The position numbers were made by a program, and so were the translations under genes. This document shows positions 17,976 to 26,120 of a DNA stretch of 64,000 nt, one piece after another. Within the stretch, counting starts at the first letter, position 1. Each line of letters opens with the position of its first letter. Where the stretch lies: positions 496,001-560,000 of the forward strand of contig NZ_SDHZ01000002.1 of assembly GCF_004118675.1 (NCBI RefSeq). Reading direction: 5' to 3'. The notes under the pieces are model-generated. The model did not search any database. It was not told the DNA's origin and worked only from the letters and a program-made list of their open reading frames with translations. Source of the DNA: Filimonas effusa (GTDB lineage: Bacteria; Bacteroidota; Bacteroidia; Chitinophagales; Chitinophagaceae).

Positions 17976-19391
17976 TTAATTTCTGTAACCCAGGTTCTGC
18001 GTGAGGTTGGGATTGGCATCCCTGGAGGCCTGCGGAATGGGATATAATGCATCGGTTGACTGCCAGGATGAAGGTTTGAGCGCTTTCATGACTGCATCTA
18101 TTTCGCCGGTACGTTTTAGCGTAAACCAGCGGTGGCCAAGCTCACAGAAAAACTCTCTCCTGTTCTCCTTTCCAATTTCATCGAGCAATACAGTATTATC
18201 TGCAGAAGTAATAGCTGATAATCCGGCTCTGCTTCGCACAACATTCAGATCATCTGCGGCACCGCTTTTAGCACTTCTTGCGCGTGCTTCGGCGCGGATA
18301 AGGTACTGTTCGCTCAAACGCAGCACAACAGGATATTCTGTAACGCCGGCAGCTACTGCCAGCGCATTTGTGCGATACTTGTACTTGAAAGCAAACTGGT
18401 ACGACTGTCCACCTACCACTGTATCTTTTACCCATTTACGGCGTGCATCATTGGCGGCGAACTGGGCCCATAATGCAGGTTGCAATTTGAATGTAATACT
18501 GGCTGCCGTATAAGAAGCGGGCAGCAACGTTCCTGTTTCCGCAACATAAACGTTATTAGCACTTAATGCAGGACCGAACTGAAAGATCGTTTCCTTGCTA
18601 TCTTTTACAAACACACCTGTGCCGATGGATGCGGTTGGAATGAGATTATAAAGGGTTTTATTGTCGAGTACGAGTGTTGCGTTTTCGATAGCAGCTTCAT
18701 AATTGCCGGTGAACAAATAAACTCTTGCCAGTAAGGCAGCGGCTGCGTACTTATTGGGCGCGAGGCGACTTCCTGAACTGGTTGAATAGTCGGTACCCAA
18801 ATCGTCACGCGCCTGGATAAGGTCGCTGATAATTATTTTATACACATCGGCGGCGGCAGTACGCGGCAGGTAGGCCGACACATTGGGATCGGTCATTGTA
18901 ACCAGGGGCACATCGCCGAAGATATTCACCAGGTAAAAAAATGAGTAAGCACGCAGGAAGCGCGTTTCGGCCAGCAACTGCTTTTTTACAGCGGCGCTGG
19001 TGCCTTCGATGGTTGTGAGTCCCTCTATAATACTATTAGCTTTGTATATAGCAGCATAGAAATCTGTGAAGAAACTATTGGAAGCTGAAGTTAATGTAGG
19101 ATCCTGCTCATTTGCGTATAGGTCGGTATAAGGTGAAGCCACGCCCAAATACTGCATCTCATCGGCGGCGACAGCATTGTAGATTGTAAGGCCGGTATTT
19201 TGTGATAAACTTTGTGATAGCGTTGAATATAGACCGCTCACAGCAGCTTTGGCTGTGCGGTCTGATTTATATACCAACGCTGCTGAAGTTTCATTAACCG
19301 GCGGATCAATTTCCACGAGTTTAGAGCAACCTGTTACGGCTACTATTGCCGCGACCATCGTAGTCTTTAGAAATATATTAGATCTGAACAT
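17976..19391 (-). CDS. SusD/RagB-family surface lipoprotein (locus B)
   Basis: A 471-residue SusD homologue with the lipoprotein signal TTMVAAIVAVTGCSKLVEID. Typical segments are AETRFLRAYSFFYLVNIFGDVPLV in the helical domain, LRLSEQYLIRAEARARSAK, RSRAGLSAITS and ENRREFFCELGHRWFTLKRTGE, ending in ALYPIPQASRDANPNLTQN. It starts 9 bases after the susC stop and is followed by the metalloprotease gene. It should bind the substrate on the cell surface over the partner SusC channel. The shorter length and the SSKxxYLF-type variation suggest a peptide-type SusD, but this is inference. Confidence 0.93.
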   Translation of the reverse strand: MFRSNIFLKTTMVAAIVAVTGCSKLVEIDPPVNETSAALVYKSDRTAKAAVSGLYSTLSQSLSQNTGLTIYNAVAADEMQYLGVASPYTDLYANEQDPTLTSASNSFFTDFYAAIYKANSIIEGLTTIEGTSAAVKKQLLAETRFLRAYSFFYLVNIFGDVPLVTMTDPNVSAYLPRTAAADVYKIIISDLIQARDDLGTDYSTSSGSRLAPNKYAAAALLARVYLFTGNYEAAIENATLVLDNKTLYNLIPTASIGTGVFVKDSKETIFQFGPALSANNVYVAETGTLLPASYTAASITFKLQPALWAQFAANDARRKWVKDTVVGGQSYQFAFKYKYRTNALAVAAGVTEYPVVLRLSEQYLIRAEARARSAKSGAADDLNVVRSRAGLSAITSADNTVLLDEIGKENRREFFCELGHRWFTLKRTGEIDAVMKALKPSSWQSTDALYPIPQASRDANPNLTQNLGYRN

Positions 19392-19400
19392 ATAAGCAGT

Positions 19401-22400
19401 TTAGAATGTGATTTGAATACCTGTAGAAAAGGTTCTCAAAGGTGGTGTTCCAACGGAAGCAGATTCAGGATCATACCCCTGGTAACCGGTAAAGGTCAAC
19501 AGGTTTTGTCCCTGTACATATACACGCACCTGCTGCATTTTGGCTTTGGCTGCGATTTTAGCAGGAATGGTATAAGAAAGGCTTACATTTTTGAGCCTTA
19601 CAAAGGAACCGTCTACAACCGATGCGTCAGAGCCTGTATAGTTGGTATAAGCCAGATAAGCATTCCTTGCTTCTACGGGCGTTCTTCCAAGAGCAGTAAC
19701 GAGTTTGGCGGGGTTGCCCAATGCCAGGTAGTCGTGCATTACCTGTGCAGACGCGTTATAGTCATATCCCGGCGGATAGAAGGACGAAGCCAGCAAGCTG
19801 CGCACTTTACGATTCACGAACTGGAACATTACATCCAATGACACGCCCTTGTAGGAAAAGCTGTTATTCAATCCTCCATAAAATTTAGGCAGTTGAGAAC
19901 CTACGAGGTAACGATCGCCCCGACCGGTAGCTGCAAATCCTGTAGAGATGCTATTGTCCTTGTTAAAGTCTTCAAATGTTGGCAGCCCTGTCGTTTCGCT
20001 GATACCGGTGTACTTATACATATAATAAGCAGAGATAGGATTACCCACGACATAAGAAGTATAATAGCTACTCTTTTCGATATTGGGGAACGATACCATT
20101 TTATTATCCAGGAAGCTGATATTAAAGGAGCTGTTCCAGTTAAATGTTTTCGTTTTAATGTTGGTGGTGTTCAGGCTAAATTCCCATCCTTTATTCTGCA
20201 CCAGTGCGGGCAGATTAGATTGGAATGAGGTAAACCCGGCCTGCGCGCTGATGCTCTGGTTGATCAGCTGATTATCGGTACGGTTCCTGAAATACACAGC
20301 AGACAACAGGATCCTGTCATTAAGCACACCTGCTTCCAATGCAAACTCCATTTTCTTAGTACGCTCCCAAGCCGTAAGATTATTGGCTATTCTTGCGGGG
20401 ATCAACCCTGCATTTCCGTTGTAAACATAACTGTTGGTGCTATAAGTTTGCAGATAGCTGTAATTGGCAATGTTGTCATTACCGGTCCAGCCATAACTTG
20501 CGCGCAGTTTACCGAAACTTAGCCATGGCAGCATGTTGCGGACAGCCTTTTCTTCCGTAAAGATCCAGCCTGCTCCCAGGGAAGAGAAATTACCGAATTT
20601 CCTACCGGGCCCAAAGCGGGACGAGCCATCTCTTCTTACAACCAGGTTCAGTAAATATTTATTCTGGAGGTTATAGTTGAGGCGACCAAACAAAGATGCG
20701 TATTTATAATCCTGAGACCCGGTGGTGACAGAAATTGTTGTTGCGGAGTTTGGATTTGAAAGTGCGTCATCGGAAGGGAAACCTGATGCCAGCATATAAT
20801 AGGGCATGCGTGATTTCCGGTATTGCCATGTACCTCCTACCAATGCTTCGAGCGTACCTTTCCATACCGGGCGTTTATAGGTTAGTTGTGGTTCTACGAT
20901 ATAGTTATGGGTTACATTATAAGAATAACTTGCAGATGCGGTATTTGTAGACACACTTGGGTCTTGCGCGGACATAGGGCGTTTGGCCGTTTGTTCCATA
21001 TCCAGCCTGTTAAAACCTACGCTTGTTTTAAAGTCGAGTCCTTTTAAAAGCGTGTATTTCACATTGACATTAGCCATGAGGTTAGAGGTCCGGTTGTCAT
21101 TTGCTATATTCAGGTAGCCAAGCGGATTGGCTTTACCCGAACCATCGAGCCAGTACAGGCTTCCATCGGCATTGTATAAGGGATAGTTTGGAGGCAGGCT
21201 ATACGCCCATGTAGCGAGGTCGGTAGTAGAGATATTATTCTTATCGGCCAGGTACATGACGCTGGCACCTATTGCCAGTTTACGGTCGGGCGACATATGA
21301 TTGACGCTGAGTTTTGCCGACATACGTTTATAACCCTGTGCGCCGGGATAAATATTCGTTTCATCGTGATAAGTGCCGCTCAACAGGAAGTTGGAATAGT
21401 CGGTGCCACCTGATACACCTGCTGTTGCTTCTGTTGTGCGGGCGGTATTACCCAGGAACAATTTCTGGAAATCGGTATAGCCGTTCTGATCCCATACGAG
21501 CAGGTCTGGTGCGGTTGCAGCAGTAGGCGTTTGTCCCCAGTTGGAGAACCCCTGTTTACGTAAAGCGAGATATTCCTCTGTACCTAACAGGTCTACAAAC
21601 TTCGCCACATTAGACCAGGCGGTATTCACGTTCATATTGAGCTTTGTTTTTCCTGCCTTCCCTTTTTTGGTTGTAATCAATACTACACCATTGGCGCCGC
21701 GGGAACCGTAAATAGCTGTAGCATCTGCATCTTTCAATACTTCTATGCTTTCTATATCGGCGGGATTGATGCTGTTAAGCGGGCTGGTATTTCCTTCAGC
21801 GGAAGGCAATACGGGTGTTGAGGTGCTGTTAGGATTGGCTCTCGACTGCACGTTAATAGGTTCTGCAACAAAAGGAATACCATCTACAACATACAATGGC
21901 AATACGCCCATGGTCAATGAATTCAATCCACGGATCTGTACGTTAAAGCCGGCACCTGGCAAGCCATTGCTCTGGTTAATGAATACACCAGGCATGCGTC
22001 CCTGCAAGGCCTGAAGCACGTTGGTAACAGGTTGTTTTGCAATTTCATCGCTACTCACTTTTACGATGTTACCGGTATTATATCTTCTTGAGGTGGTGCC
22101 ATAAGCCATTACTACAGTTTCATCGAGCTGATTGGCTGACGCTGCGAGGTAGATAGCGCCGAGGTTCGCCTTGTTAACGGAAAGTTCTCTGGTAGTGAAG
22201 CCAACATATGAAATAATCAGTATGTCGCCTATATTGGCTCTGATACTAAAACGCCCGTTATTGTCGGTGGCAACGGCTCTTGTAGTACCTTTTACTGTTA
22301 TATTGGCTCCGCTCAATGGAGCCGCGCCATCTTCCCTTAACAAGAAGCCTGTGACATCGGCAGGCGGCGGAGGCGTTGCTGCCATCACATAGGCAGCAGC

Positions 22401-22832
22401 TTCCAGCGGCATTGCTTTTACCGGTTTAGGAGACAAAATGATGGTTTGTTCTTCTATTTCGTATTGCAATGACTGGTTGCGGAAAAGCAGCTCCAGGAAA
22501 TCTTTCAAGGGCATCTTTTCAGCAGACAAGGTTACCAGTTTTGCTTCTTTGAGCAATTTCTTATTACCGATCACCAGGTAACCGGTTTGCGTTTTAATTT
22601 CGGAAAACGCAGCTTCCAGAGATACATTTTTCCCTTTAAAACTGACGACCTGCGATACCCCTTTTGCGCTTACGTGCAGGGTTGCCAGGATTACCAATAC
22701 AGCAGTTAGTTTCATAACGCGCATCATTTGGATGACGAACCGGTTTCCTGCGCTGGGGTAAACACCCTTAAGCTCCTGCCTGCCAGGAGTAGCGGCATGG
22801 GAAGACCGGTTACAAGGAATTCGAAATAGCAT
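19401..22832 (-). CDS. SusC/RagA-family TonB-dependent receptor with STN domain (locus B)
   Basis: A 1143-residue outer-membrane receptor. The frame begins MLFRIPCNRSS, about 39 residues before the hydrophobic signal peptide (MKLTAVLVILATLHVSAKG); such extensions are usual in Chitinophagaceae SusC, so the true start may be either ATG. After the signal comes an STN domain (VSLEAAFSEIKTQTGYLVI), a Pro-rich linker, a carboxypeptidase-D regulatory-like domain, the plug (IESIEVLKDADATAIYGSRG) and the barrel ending GIQITF. The STN domain implies signalling to the FecR/sigma pair at 22935-24776. It pairs with the SusD downstream. Confidence 0.93.
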   Translation of the reverse strand: MLFRIPCNRSSHAATPGRQELKGVYPSAGNRFVIQMMRVMKLTAVLVILATLHVSAKGVSQVVSFKGKNVSLEAAFSEIKTQTGYLVIGNKKLLKEAKLVTLSAEKMPLKDFLELLFRNQSLQYEIEEQTIILSPKPVKAMPLEAAAYVMAATPPPPADVTGFLLREDGAAPLSGANITVKGTTRAVATDNNGRFSIRANIGDILIISYVGFTTRELSVNKANLGAIYLAASANQLDETVVMAYGTTSRRYNTGNIVKVSSDEIAKQPVTNVLQALQGRMPGVFINQSNGLPGAGFNVQIRGLNSLTMGVLPLYVVDGIPFVAEPINVQSRANPNSTSTPVLPSAEGNTSPLNSINPADIESIEVLKDADATAIYGSRGANGVVLITTKKGKAGKTKLNMNVNTAWSNVAKFVDLLGTEEYLALRKQGFSNWGQTPTAATAPDLLVWDQNGYTDFQKLFLGNTARTTEATAGVSGGTDYSNFLLSGTYHDETNIYPGAQGYKRMSAKLSVNHMSPDRKLAIGASVMYLADKNNISTTDLATWAYSLPPNYPLYNADGSLYWLDGSGKANPLGYLNIANDNRTSNLMANVNVKYTLLKGLDFKTSVGFNRLDMEQTAKRPMSAQDPSVSTNTASASYSYNVTHNYIVEPQLTYKRPVWKGTLEALVGGTWQYRKSRMPYYMLASGFPSDDALSNPNSATTISVTTGSQDYKYASLFGRLNYNLQNKYLLNLVVRRDGSSRFGPGRKFGNFSSLGAGWIFTEEKAVRNMLPWLSFGKLRASYGWTGNDNIANYSYLQTYSTNSYVYNGNAGLIPARIANNLTAWERTKKMEFALEAGVLNDRILLSAVYFRNRTDNQLINQSISAQAGFTSFQSNLPALVQNKGWEFSLNTTNIKTKTFNWNSSFNISFLDNKMVSFPNIEKSSYYTSYVVGNPISAYYMYKYTGISETTGLPTFEDFNKDNSISTGFAATGRGDRYLVGSQLPKFYGGLNNSFSYKGVSLDVMFQFVNRKVRSLLASSFYPPGYDYNASAQVMHDYLALGNPAKLVTALGRTPVEARNAYLAYTNYTGSDASVVDGSFVRLKNVSLSYTIPAKIAAKAKMQQVRVYVQGQNLLTFTGYQGYDPESASVGTPPLRTFSTGIQITF

Positions 22833-22839
22833 ACCTTTG
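22832..22839 (+). promoter_or_regulatory. TAnnTTTG box antisense to susC (locus B)
   Basis: TACCTTTG fits the Bacteroidota -7 consensus TAnnTTTG. It lies on the plus strand, opposite to susC, and begins at the first base of the susC start codon. No good -33 TTTG is seen 19-21 bases upstream. A second near match (CAGTTTTG) is at 22843-22850. Confidence 0.35.
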
Positions 22840-22845
22840 TAACAG

Positions 22846-22936
22846 TTTTGGTTAATTAATAAGCACTCTTGCGTGACTATATTTAGAGATTAGCCAACTA
22901 AATTGCCGTTCCGGTCGCGAGCCGGAGCGGTTTTTT
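22846..22936 (+). ncRNA. Possible antisense RNA opposite the susC leader (locus B)
   Basis: A transcript of about 90 nt is predicted from the antisense TAnnTTTG box at 22832-22839 to the hairpin with a six-T run ending at 22936. Bacteroides antisense sRNAs such as DonS lie in the same place, between anti-sigma and susC genes, and repress susC. This is inference from two short signals; no expression evidence is available. Confidence 0.3.
22906..22936 (+). terminator. Plus-strand intrinsic terminator in the fecR-susC gap (locus B)
   Basis: CCGTTCCGG (22906-22914) pairs with CCGGAGCGG (22922-22930) with one G-U wobble and a 7-base loop, followed by six T. The T-run is on the plus strand, whereas both flanking genes run on the minus strand. 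No plus-strand gene precedes it, so it would end an antisense transcript. On the minus strand it is only a hairpin just after the fecR stop. Confidence 0.6.
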
Positions 22937-24125
22937 ATGATGGCATCACCACAAGTTTCCTTTGTCCATCCATTCTGAATTTAACGCCTGTTTTCTCCAG
23001 CATTTTCAATGCCTGTGACAGGTTTAGGTTGGTTCCCATTTCTCCAAAGAATTCTATGTCGGGAATGTCTTTCTCATAAACAACTTCTATATCATACCAA
23101 CGTGATAACTGGCGCATTACATCGGCCAGCTTTCGGTCCTGGAAATCGAATATGCCATTTTTCCATGCAATTACCTGGCGGGTATTTACATGTTGCAATA
23201 CCTGTATCGGTTTTCCTGTAACCACCTGTGCCTGTTGTCCCGGTTGCAGCAAACTGTTAGCCGCAGCGGCTTTCACGCGCACAGTCCCCGAAAGTAAGGT
23301 AGTCGTTTGCCCCGGTTCATCGTGATAAGCATTGATATTGAAAGAAGTGCCAAGCACCTCTACAGCACTTTCTTTATTGACAGATACAATAAAAGGCATT
23401 CTACCATTTGCAGCTACTTCAAAATAAGCTTCACCGCTTAATTCCACCATCCTTTGCGCGCCGTGAAATGCTGTAGGATAACGCAATGATGAAGCTGCAT
23501 TCAGCCATACTGTTGTACCATCGGGCAATTGCACCCGGTACTTACCGCCCCTGGGTGTAGTAAGCGTATTATAAGTAATGACGTTTGCAGCGGCGTCTTT
23601 CGCGGCTGCTTCCTGGTAGCTCAACTGCCCATTCTGTTGCCTGATAGATGCGGCGCCTGCACGGTCATCGATCAGCATATTACCTTTTTCATCCAGCAGT
23701 ACGGCAGAGCCGTCAGCAAGTGTAAGCGTTGCCCTGTCGCTACCCGGATGAAGATCGTGCCGGAGTGAAGCTACTCCTGTCAACCCTTTATTTGCCTGTT
23801 TCGTATTCAGCTGGTAAATGCCGGCTACCGCCAGCAACAAAACAGCAGCAGCCACTGTGGCATACCAGGTACGCCTTATACGCCTTATCCTGGCCTGGGC
23901 GGCAGCACGCATGATGCCGGCAAAAACAATCTCCCCGCGTCCCGGATCTGACAATCCACGGTAAGCAGCATTACCCAGCGTTTCCTGTAGTGAATGCTCC
24001 AGCGCTGCTGTTTGCTCCGCTTCCGGCAATAATGCCAGGAACTGCCGGGTTTCTTCAACAGACAATGTACCGTTGAGGTAACGGCGCAAGAGTAACGCGA
24101 ATATTTGAGGATCAGAATGACTCAT
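22935..24125 (-). CDS. FecR-family anti-sigma factor (locus B)
   Basis: A 396-residue membrane anti-sigma regulator; ATG 24125 (MSHSDPQIFALLLRRYLNG) matches the family start better than the longer frame. It has a cytoplasmic helical part, a membrane segment at about residues 84-103 (WYATVAAAVLLLAVAGIYQL), the periplasmic FecR domain with the classic TPRGGKYRVQLPDGTTVWLN and GEAYFEVAANGRMPFIV, and a C-terminal DUF4974 domain (RKLADVMRQLSRWYDIEVVY) that should meet the STN domain of SusC. It starts 54 bases after the sigma stop at 24180 and belongs to the same cassette. Confidence 0.92.
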   Translation of the reverse strand: MSHSDPQIFALLLRRYLNGTLSVEETRQFLALLPEAEQTAALEHSLQETLGNAAYRGLSDPGRGEIVFAGIMRAAAQARIRRIRRTWYATVAAAVLLLAVAGIYQLNTKQANKGLTGVASLRHDLHPGSDRATLTLADGSAVLLDEKGNMLIDDRAGAASIRQQNGQLSYQEAAAKDAAANVITYNTLTTPRGGKYRVQLPDGTTVWLNAASSLRYPTAFHGAQRMVELSGEAYFEVAANGRMPFIVSVNKESAVEVLGTSFNINAYHDEPGQTTTLLSGTVRVKAAAANSLLQPGQQAQVVTGKPIQVLQHVNTRQVIAWKNGIFDFQDRKLADVMRQLSRWYDIEVVYEKDIPDIEFFGEMGTNLNLSQALKMLEKTGVKFRMDGQRKLVVMPS

Positions 24126-24179
24126 CTGCCAGTAAAGACACACCCGGAAGCGCCAGGTATGAGTGTGAAACAAAAAAAA

Positions 24180-24776
24180 TTACAAGAAATGCGATAACAG
24201 CGCTATAAGTCCGACCGCATCACCTGAATGCGATTTAAGGAATTCTCTCAAGGCATATAAAGCTTTGCTCATATGCGTTTTTACCGTACTTACCGAAATA
24301 CCCAGGGCTGCGGCAATTTCGTCCTGGTTCATGCCCTGCTGCCGGCTCATGCGGTATACCGCCTGTTGTTGGGGTGACAATAAAGCAATTCCCCGTTCTA
24401 CAAGTTCACCCACCTGCCTGTTTTGTACGTACTGTTCGGGATTATCATCAGCGGCAAAGTAGGCCAGTACCTGCTCGCGAAAGGGCACTTCATACACCTT
24501 CTTTCGCAGCTGGTTCAGGATATGATTCCGCGCGACGATAAACAAGTAATTCGAGAAAGAAGCTACCCCATCCAGTTTCTCACGTCCTATCCAGATCTTG
24601 AGGAAAATATCCTGGACCAGTTCTTCCGATAGCGTATCTGACTTGGTAAATGTAAAAGCAACGGTATAGATATGATCCCAATACTGGTGAAACAGCGTGC
24701 GGAACGCAGCTTCATCTCCTTTCACCACGCGGTTCAACAACTGCGGGTCGGTATCAAAAAGATCATCAGACAGCAT
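24180..24776 (-). CDS. ECF-family RNA polymerase sigma factor (locus B)
   Basis: A 198-residue ECF sigma factor. Region 2 is about residues 24-85 (FHQYWDHIYTVAFTFTKSDT, then LSEELVQDIFLKIW), and region 4 is about 130-180 (LLSPQQQAVYRMSRQQGMNQ, then DEIAAALGISVSTVKTHM). The end is a short hydrophobic tail (GLIALLSHFL), which recurs in these sigma factors. It should activate the fecR-susC-susD-protease-tlpA genes on the same strand. Its 5' side is the structured gap 24777-25161. Confidence 0.92.
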   Translation of the reverse strand: MLSDDLFDTDPQLLNRVVKGDEAAFRTLFHQYWDHIYTVAFTFTKSDTLSEELVQDIFLKIWIGREKLDGVASFSNYLFIVARNHILNQLRKKVYEVPFREQVLAYFAADDNPEQYVQNRQVGELVERGIALLSPQQQAVYRMSRQQGMNQDEIAAALGISVSTVKTHMSKALYALREFLKSHSGDAVGLIALLSHFL

Positions 24777-24844
24777 TAGTTTTCATTCATTCAACCCGCA
24801 ATATCGTTCAGATTATTGTAAAAGCCTGCCTTTCAGTGCATTTT

Positions 24845-24891
24845 AACCCGGTTGGCCTTTCAACCGCCGGCATTTGCCGGCTACCCGGGTT
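24845..24891. repeat. Compact branched palindrome (three-helix element)
   Basis: An outer pair AACCC (24845-24849) / GGGTT (24887-24891) encloses two side-by-side hairpins: GGTTG/CAACC (24850-24854 with 24861-24865) and the strong GCCGGCA/TGCCGGC (24866-24872 with 24875-24881). The result is a cloverleaf-like junction in 47 bases. It lies about 70 bases upstream of the sigma start codon. It may be a leader RNA structure for the sigma gene or a REP-like repeat. Confidence 0.5.
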
Positions 24892-24985
24892 ATTTGTCTT
24901 TTGCTGAGAAAGAAGAACCCTAATGGAACGGAAGAATTGCGGGATATCTTTCGCAGGGACAGGCCCGTCAGCCCCCTGTGGGGAG

Positions 24986-25040
24986 CAAGTGCGATGCAAG
25001 TGCGATACAAGTGCGATGTAAGTGCGATGCAGGAGCGGTT
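24986..25040. repeat. 11-bp tandem repeat, four good copies plus a degenerate fifth
   Basis: The units are CAAGTGCGATG (24986), CAAGTGCGATA (24997), CAAGTGCGATG (25008), TAAGTGCGATG (25019) and a degenerate CAGGAGCGGTT (25030). The period is close to one DNA helix turn, so a protein could bind all copies on one face. It lies about 210 bases from the sigma start and 120 from the unknown gene start. Confidence 0.75.
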
Positions 25041-25161
25041 ATAGTAGCTTTACGGAAGCATTATGGGATACCGACAGTTTATCCCAAAAAGGCGCCTTAC
25101 GGCGTAAGCAGCCGTTCTAAAATGTATATTGAGGCACTAAACCTTTTAAAAACCTCTAACC

Positions 25162-25986
25162 ATGGCAACCCAGGACGGCCCTTTCATACTAAGCGGACAA
25201 GTATGCGGTTTGATCTTTTATTCAGACAAAGGGAAACAGTATGTACGACGAAAGCCAACGCATGTAAACCAGTCGGAAGCTACCCGTGAGAGCAGCGGTG
25301 ATTTCAGAACCGCCAATAATGCCGCCTCCATGATACATAGCGCTTTCAAGCCAATGAGTTCAGGAGTTTCGGATAAGGGGCTTTACGACCGTATCAGGAA
25401 AACAGCGCTGGATATACTTTACCATACCTCACCGGGAGTACGGGGCAACAGGCTTCTTACGGACGGGAATATTGCCTGTTTTACAGCGATTGAACTAAAT
25501 AAAGGCGCGTTATTCAGTAAGCTTACCAGCCTTTCCCCGGAGATCACAATTAATCCTGCAGCGGACTTCAGCGTGCGGATTCCTTCGATGACGCCTGCGG
25601 CATGTTTTAATCCTCCTCCCAATGCGGTAACTGCAGTGTTGCAATTCCGCTGTTGCGTCTTTCATTTTGACCAAAAACAAAGTGCATTTAAGCAATCGCA
25701 GCCGTTGCCGATATCACTGACAGCGTCTTCTTTTCCCGGCGCCGAGTTCAGTTTTCCTATGAAAGGCGCTGAGAACAGTGTCCTGATCGTTGCAGCCGCT
25801 ATTCATTTCCTACATAAAGAGGGGTATAAGATAGGTGACCATCAACATCTCGCCGGCAAATTCCTGAAAGCGGTTACTATCGCAGATGGCCAGATCATTA
25901 CCTGGCATGCGCCATCATCATTGCCTGTAGCCGTTACCGCCGCTAAACTTCCCGACAATTCGCTTCCGTGGCATGTAAATAGCTAA
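25162..25986 (+). CDS. Hypothetical protein, no recognised domain
   Basis: A 274-residue protein I do not recognise. ATG 25162 (MATQDGPFILSGQVCGLIFY) is the natural start. No signal peptide or membrane segment is seen, so it is probably cytoplasmic. The N-terminal 60 residues contain GLIFYSDKGKQYVRRKPTHV and SEATRESSGDFRTANNAASM, a polar, basic stretch; the rest mixes beta-rich segments (ISLTASSFPGAEFSFPM) with a helix (VLIVAAAIHFLHKEGYKIG). It stands alone between locus B and the xylan cluster, behind the structured gap. The codon use looks normal for the window, so I take it as a real gene. Confidence 0.7.
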   Translation: MATQDGPFILSGQVCGLIFYSDKGKQYVRRKPTHVNQSEATRESSGDFRTANNAASMIHSAFKPMSSGVSDKGLYDRIRKTALDILYHTSPGVRGNRLLTDGNIACFTAIELNKGALFSKLTSLSPEITINPAADFSVRIPSMTPAACFNPPPNAVTAVLQFRCCVFHFDQKQSAFKQSQPLPISLTASSFPGAEFSFPMKGAENSVLIVAAAIHFLHKEGYKIGDHQHLAGKFLKAVTIADGQIITWHAPSSLPVAVTAAKLPDNSLPWHVNS

Positions 25987-26044
25987 TACCAGGGCCATTC
26001 AACTTGCGGGGGCGGTAGTGGGGGGCAGCCTGATCTTCAGAAAT

Positions 26045-26117
26045 GAAACCGATTACATAATATTTCGGAAAAAGCACTTATCTTAGTCCCACTTTGCATA
26101 TAAAGAAACCGATTGCA
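26045..26117. promoter_or_regulatory. 13-bp direct repeat before the GH67 gene, possible operator pair
   Basis: GAAACCGATTACA (26045-26057) and GAAACCGATTGCA (26105-26117) differ at one base and are 60 bases apart. The second copy ends four bases before the GH67 start codon. The inner CGATTACA/TGTAATCG core resembles half-sites of LacI-family operators. A repressor binding both copies could control the cluster; this is inference. Confidence 0.4.
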
Positions 26118-26120
26118 CAA

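Larger units (their letters stand above)
24777..25161. other. Structured 385-bp intergenic region
   Basis: This gap separates the leftward locus B sigma gene from the rightward unknown gene at 25162, so it should hold both promoters. No gene is seen in it. It contains a branched palindrome (24845-24891), an 11-bp tandem repeat (24986-25040) and a small CTTAC/GTAAG hairpin near 25095-25108. No perfect TAnnTTTG box was found on either strand. Confidence 0.6.

Noticed and set aside
24986-25040. Possible CRISPR array
   Set aside because: The repeats are 11 bp and contiguous with no unique spacers, and no cas gene is in the window.
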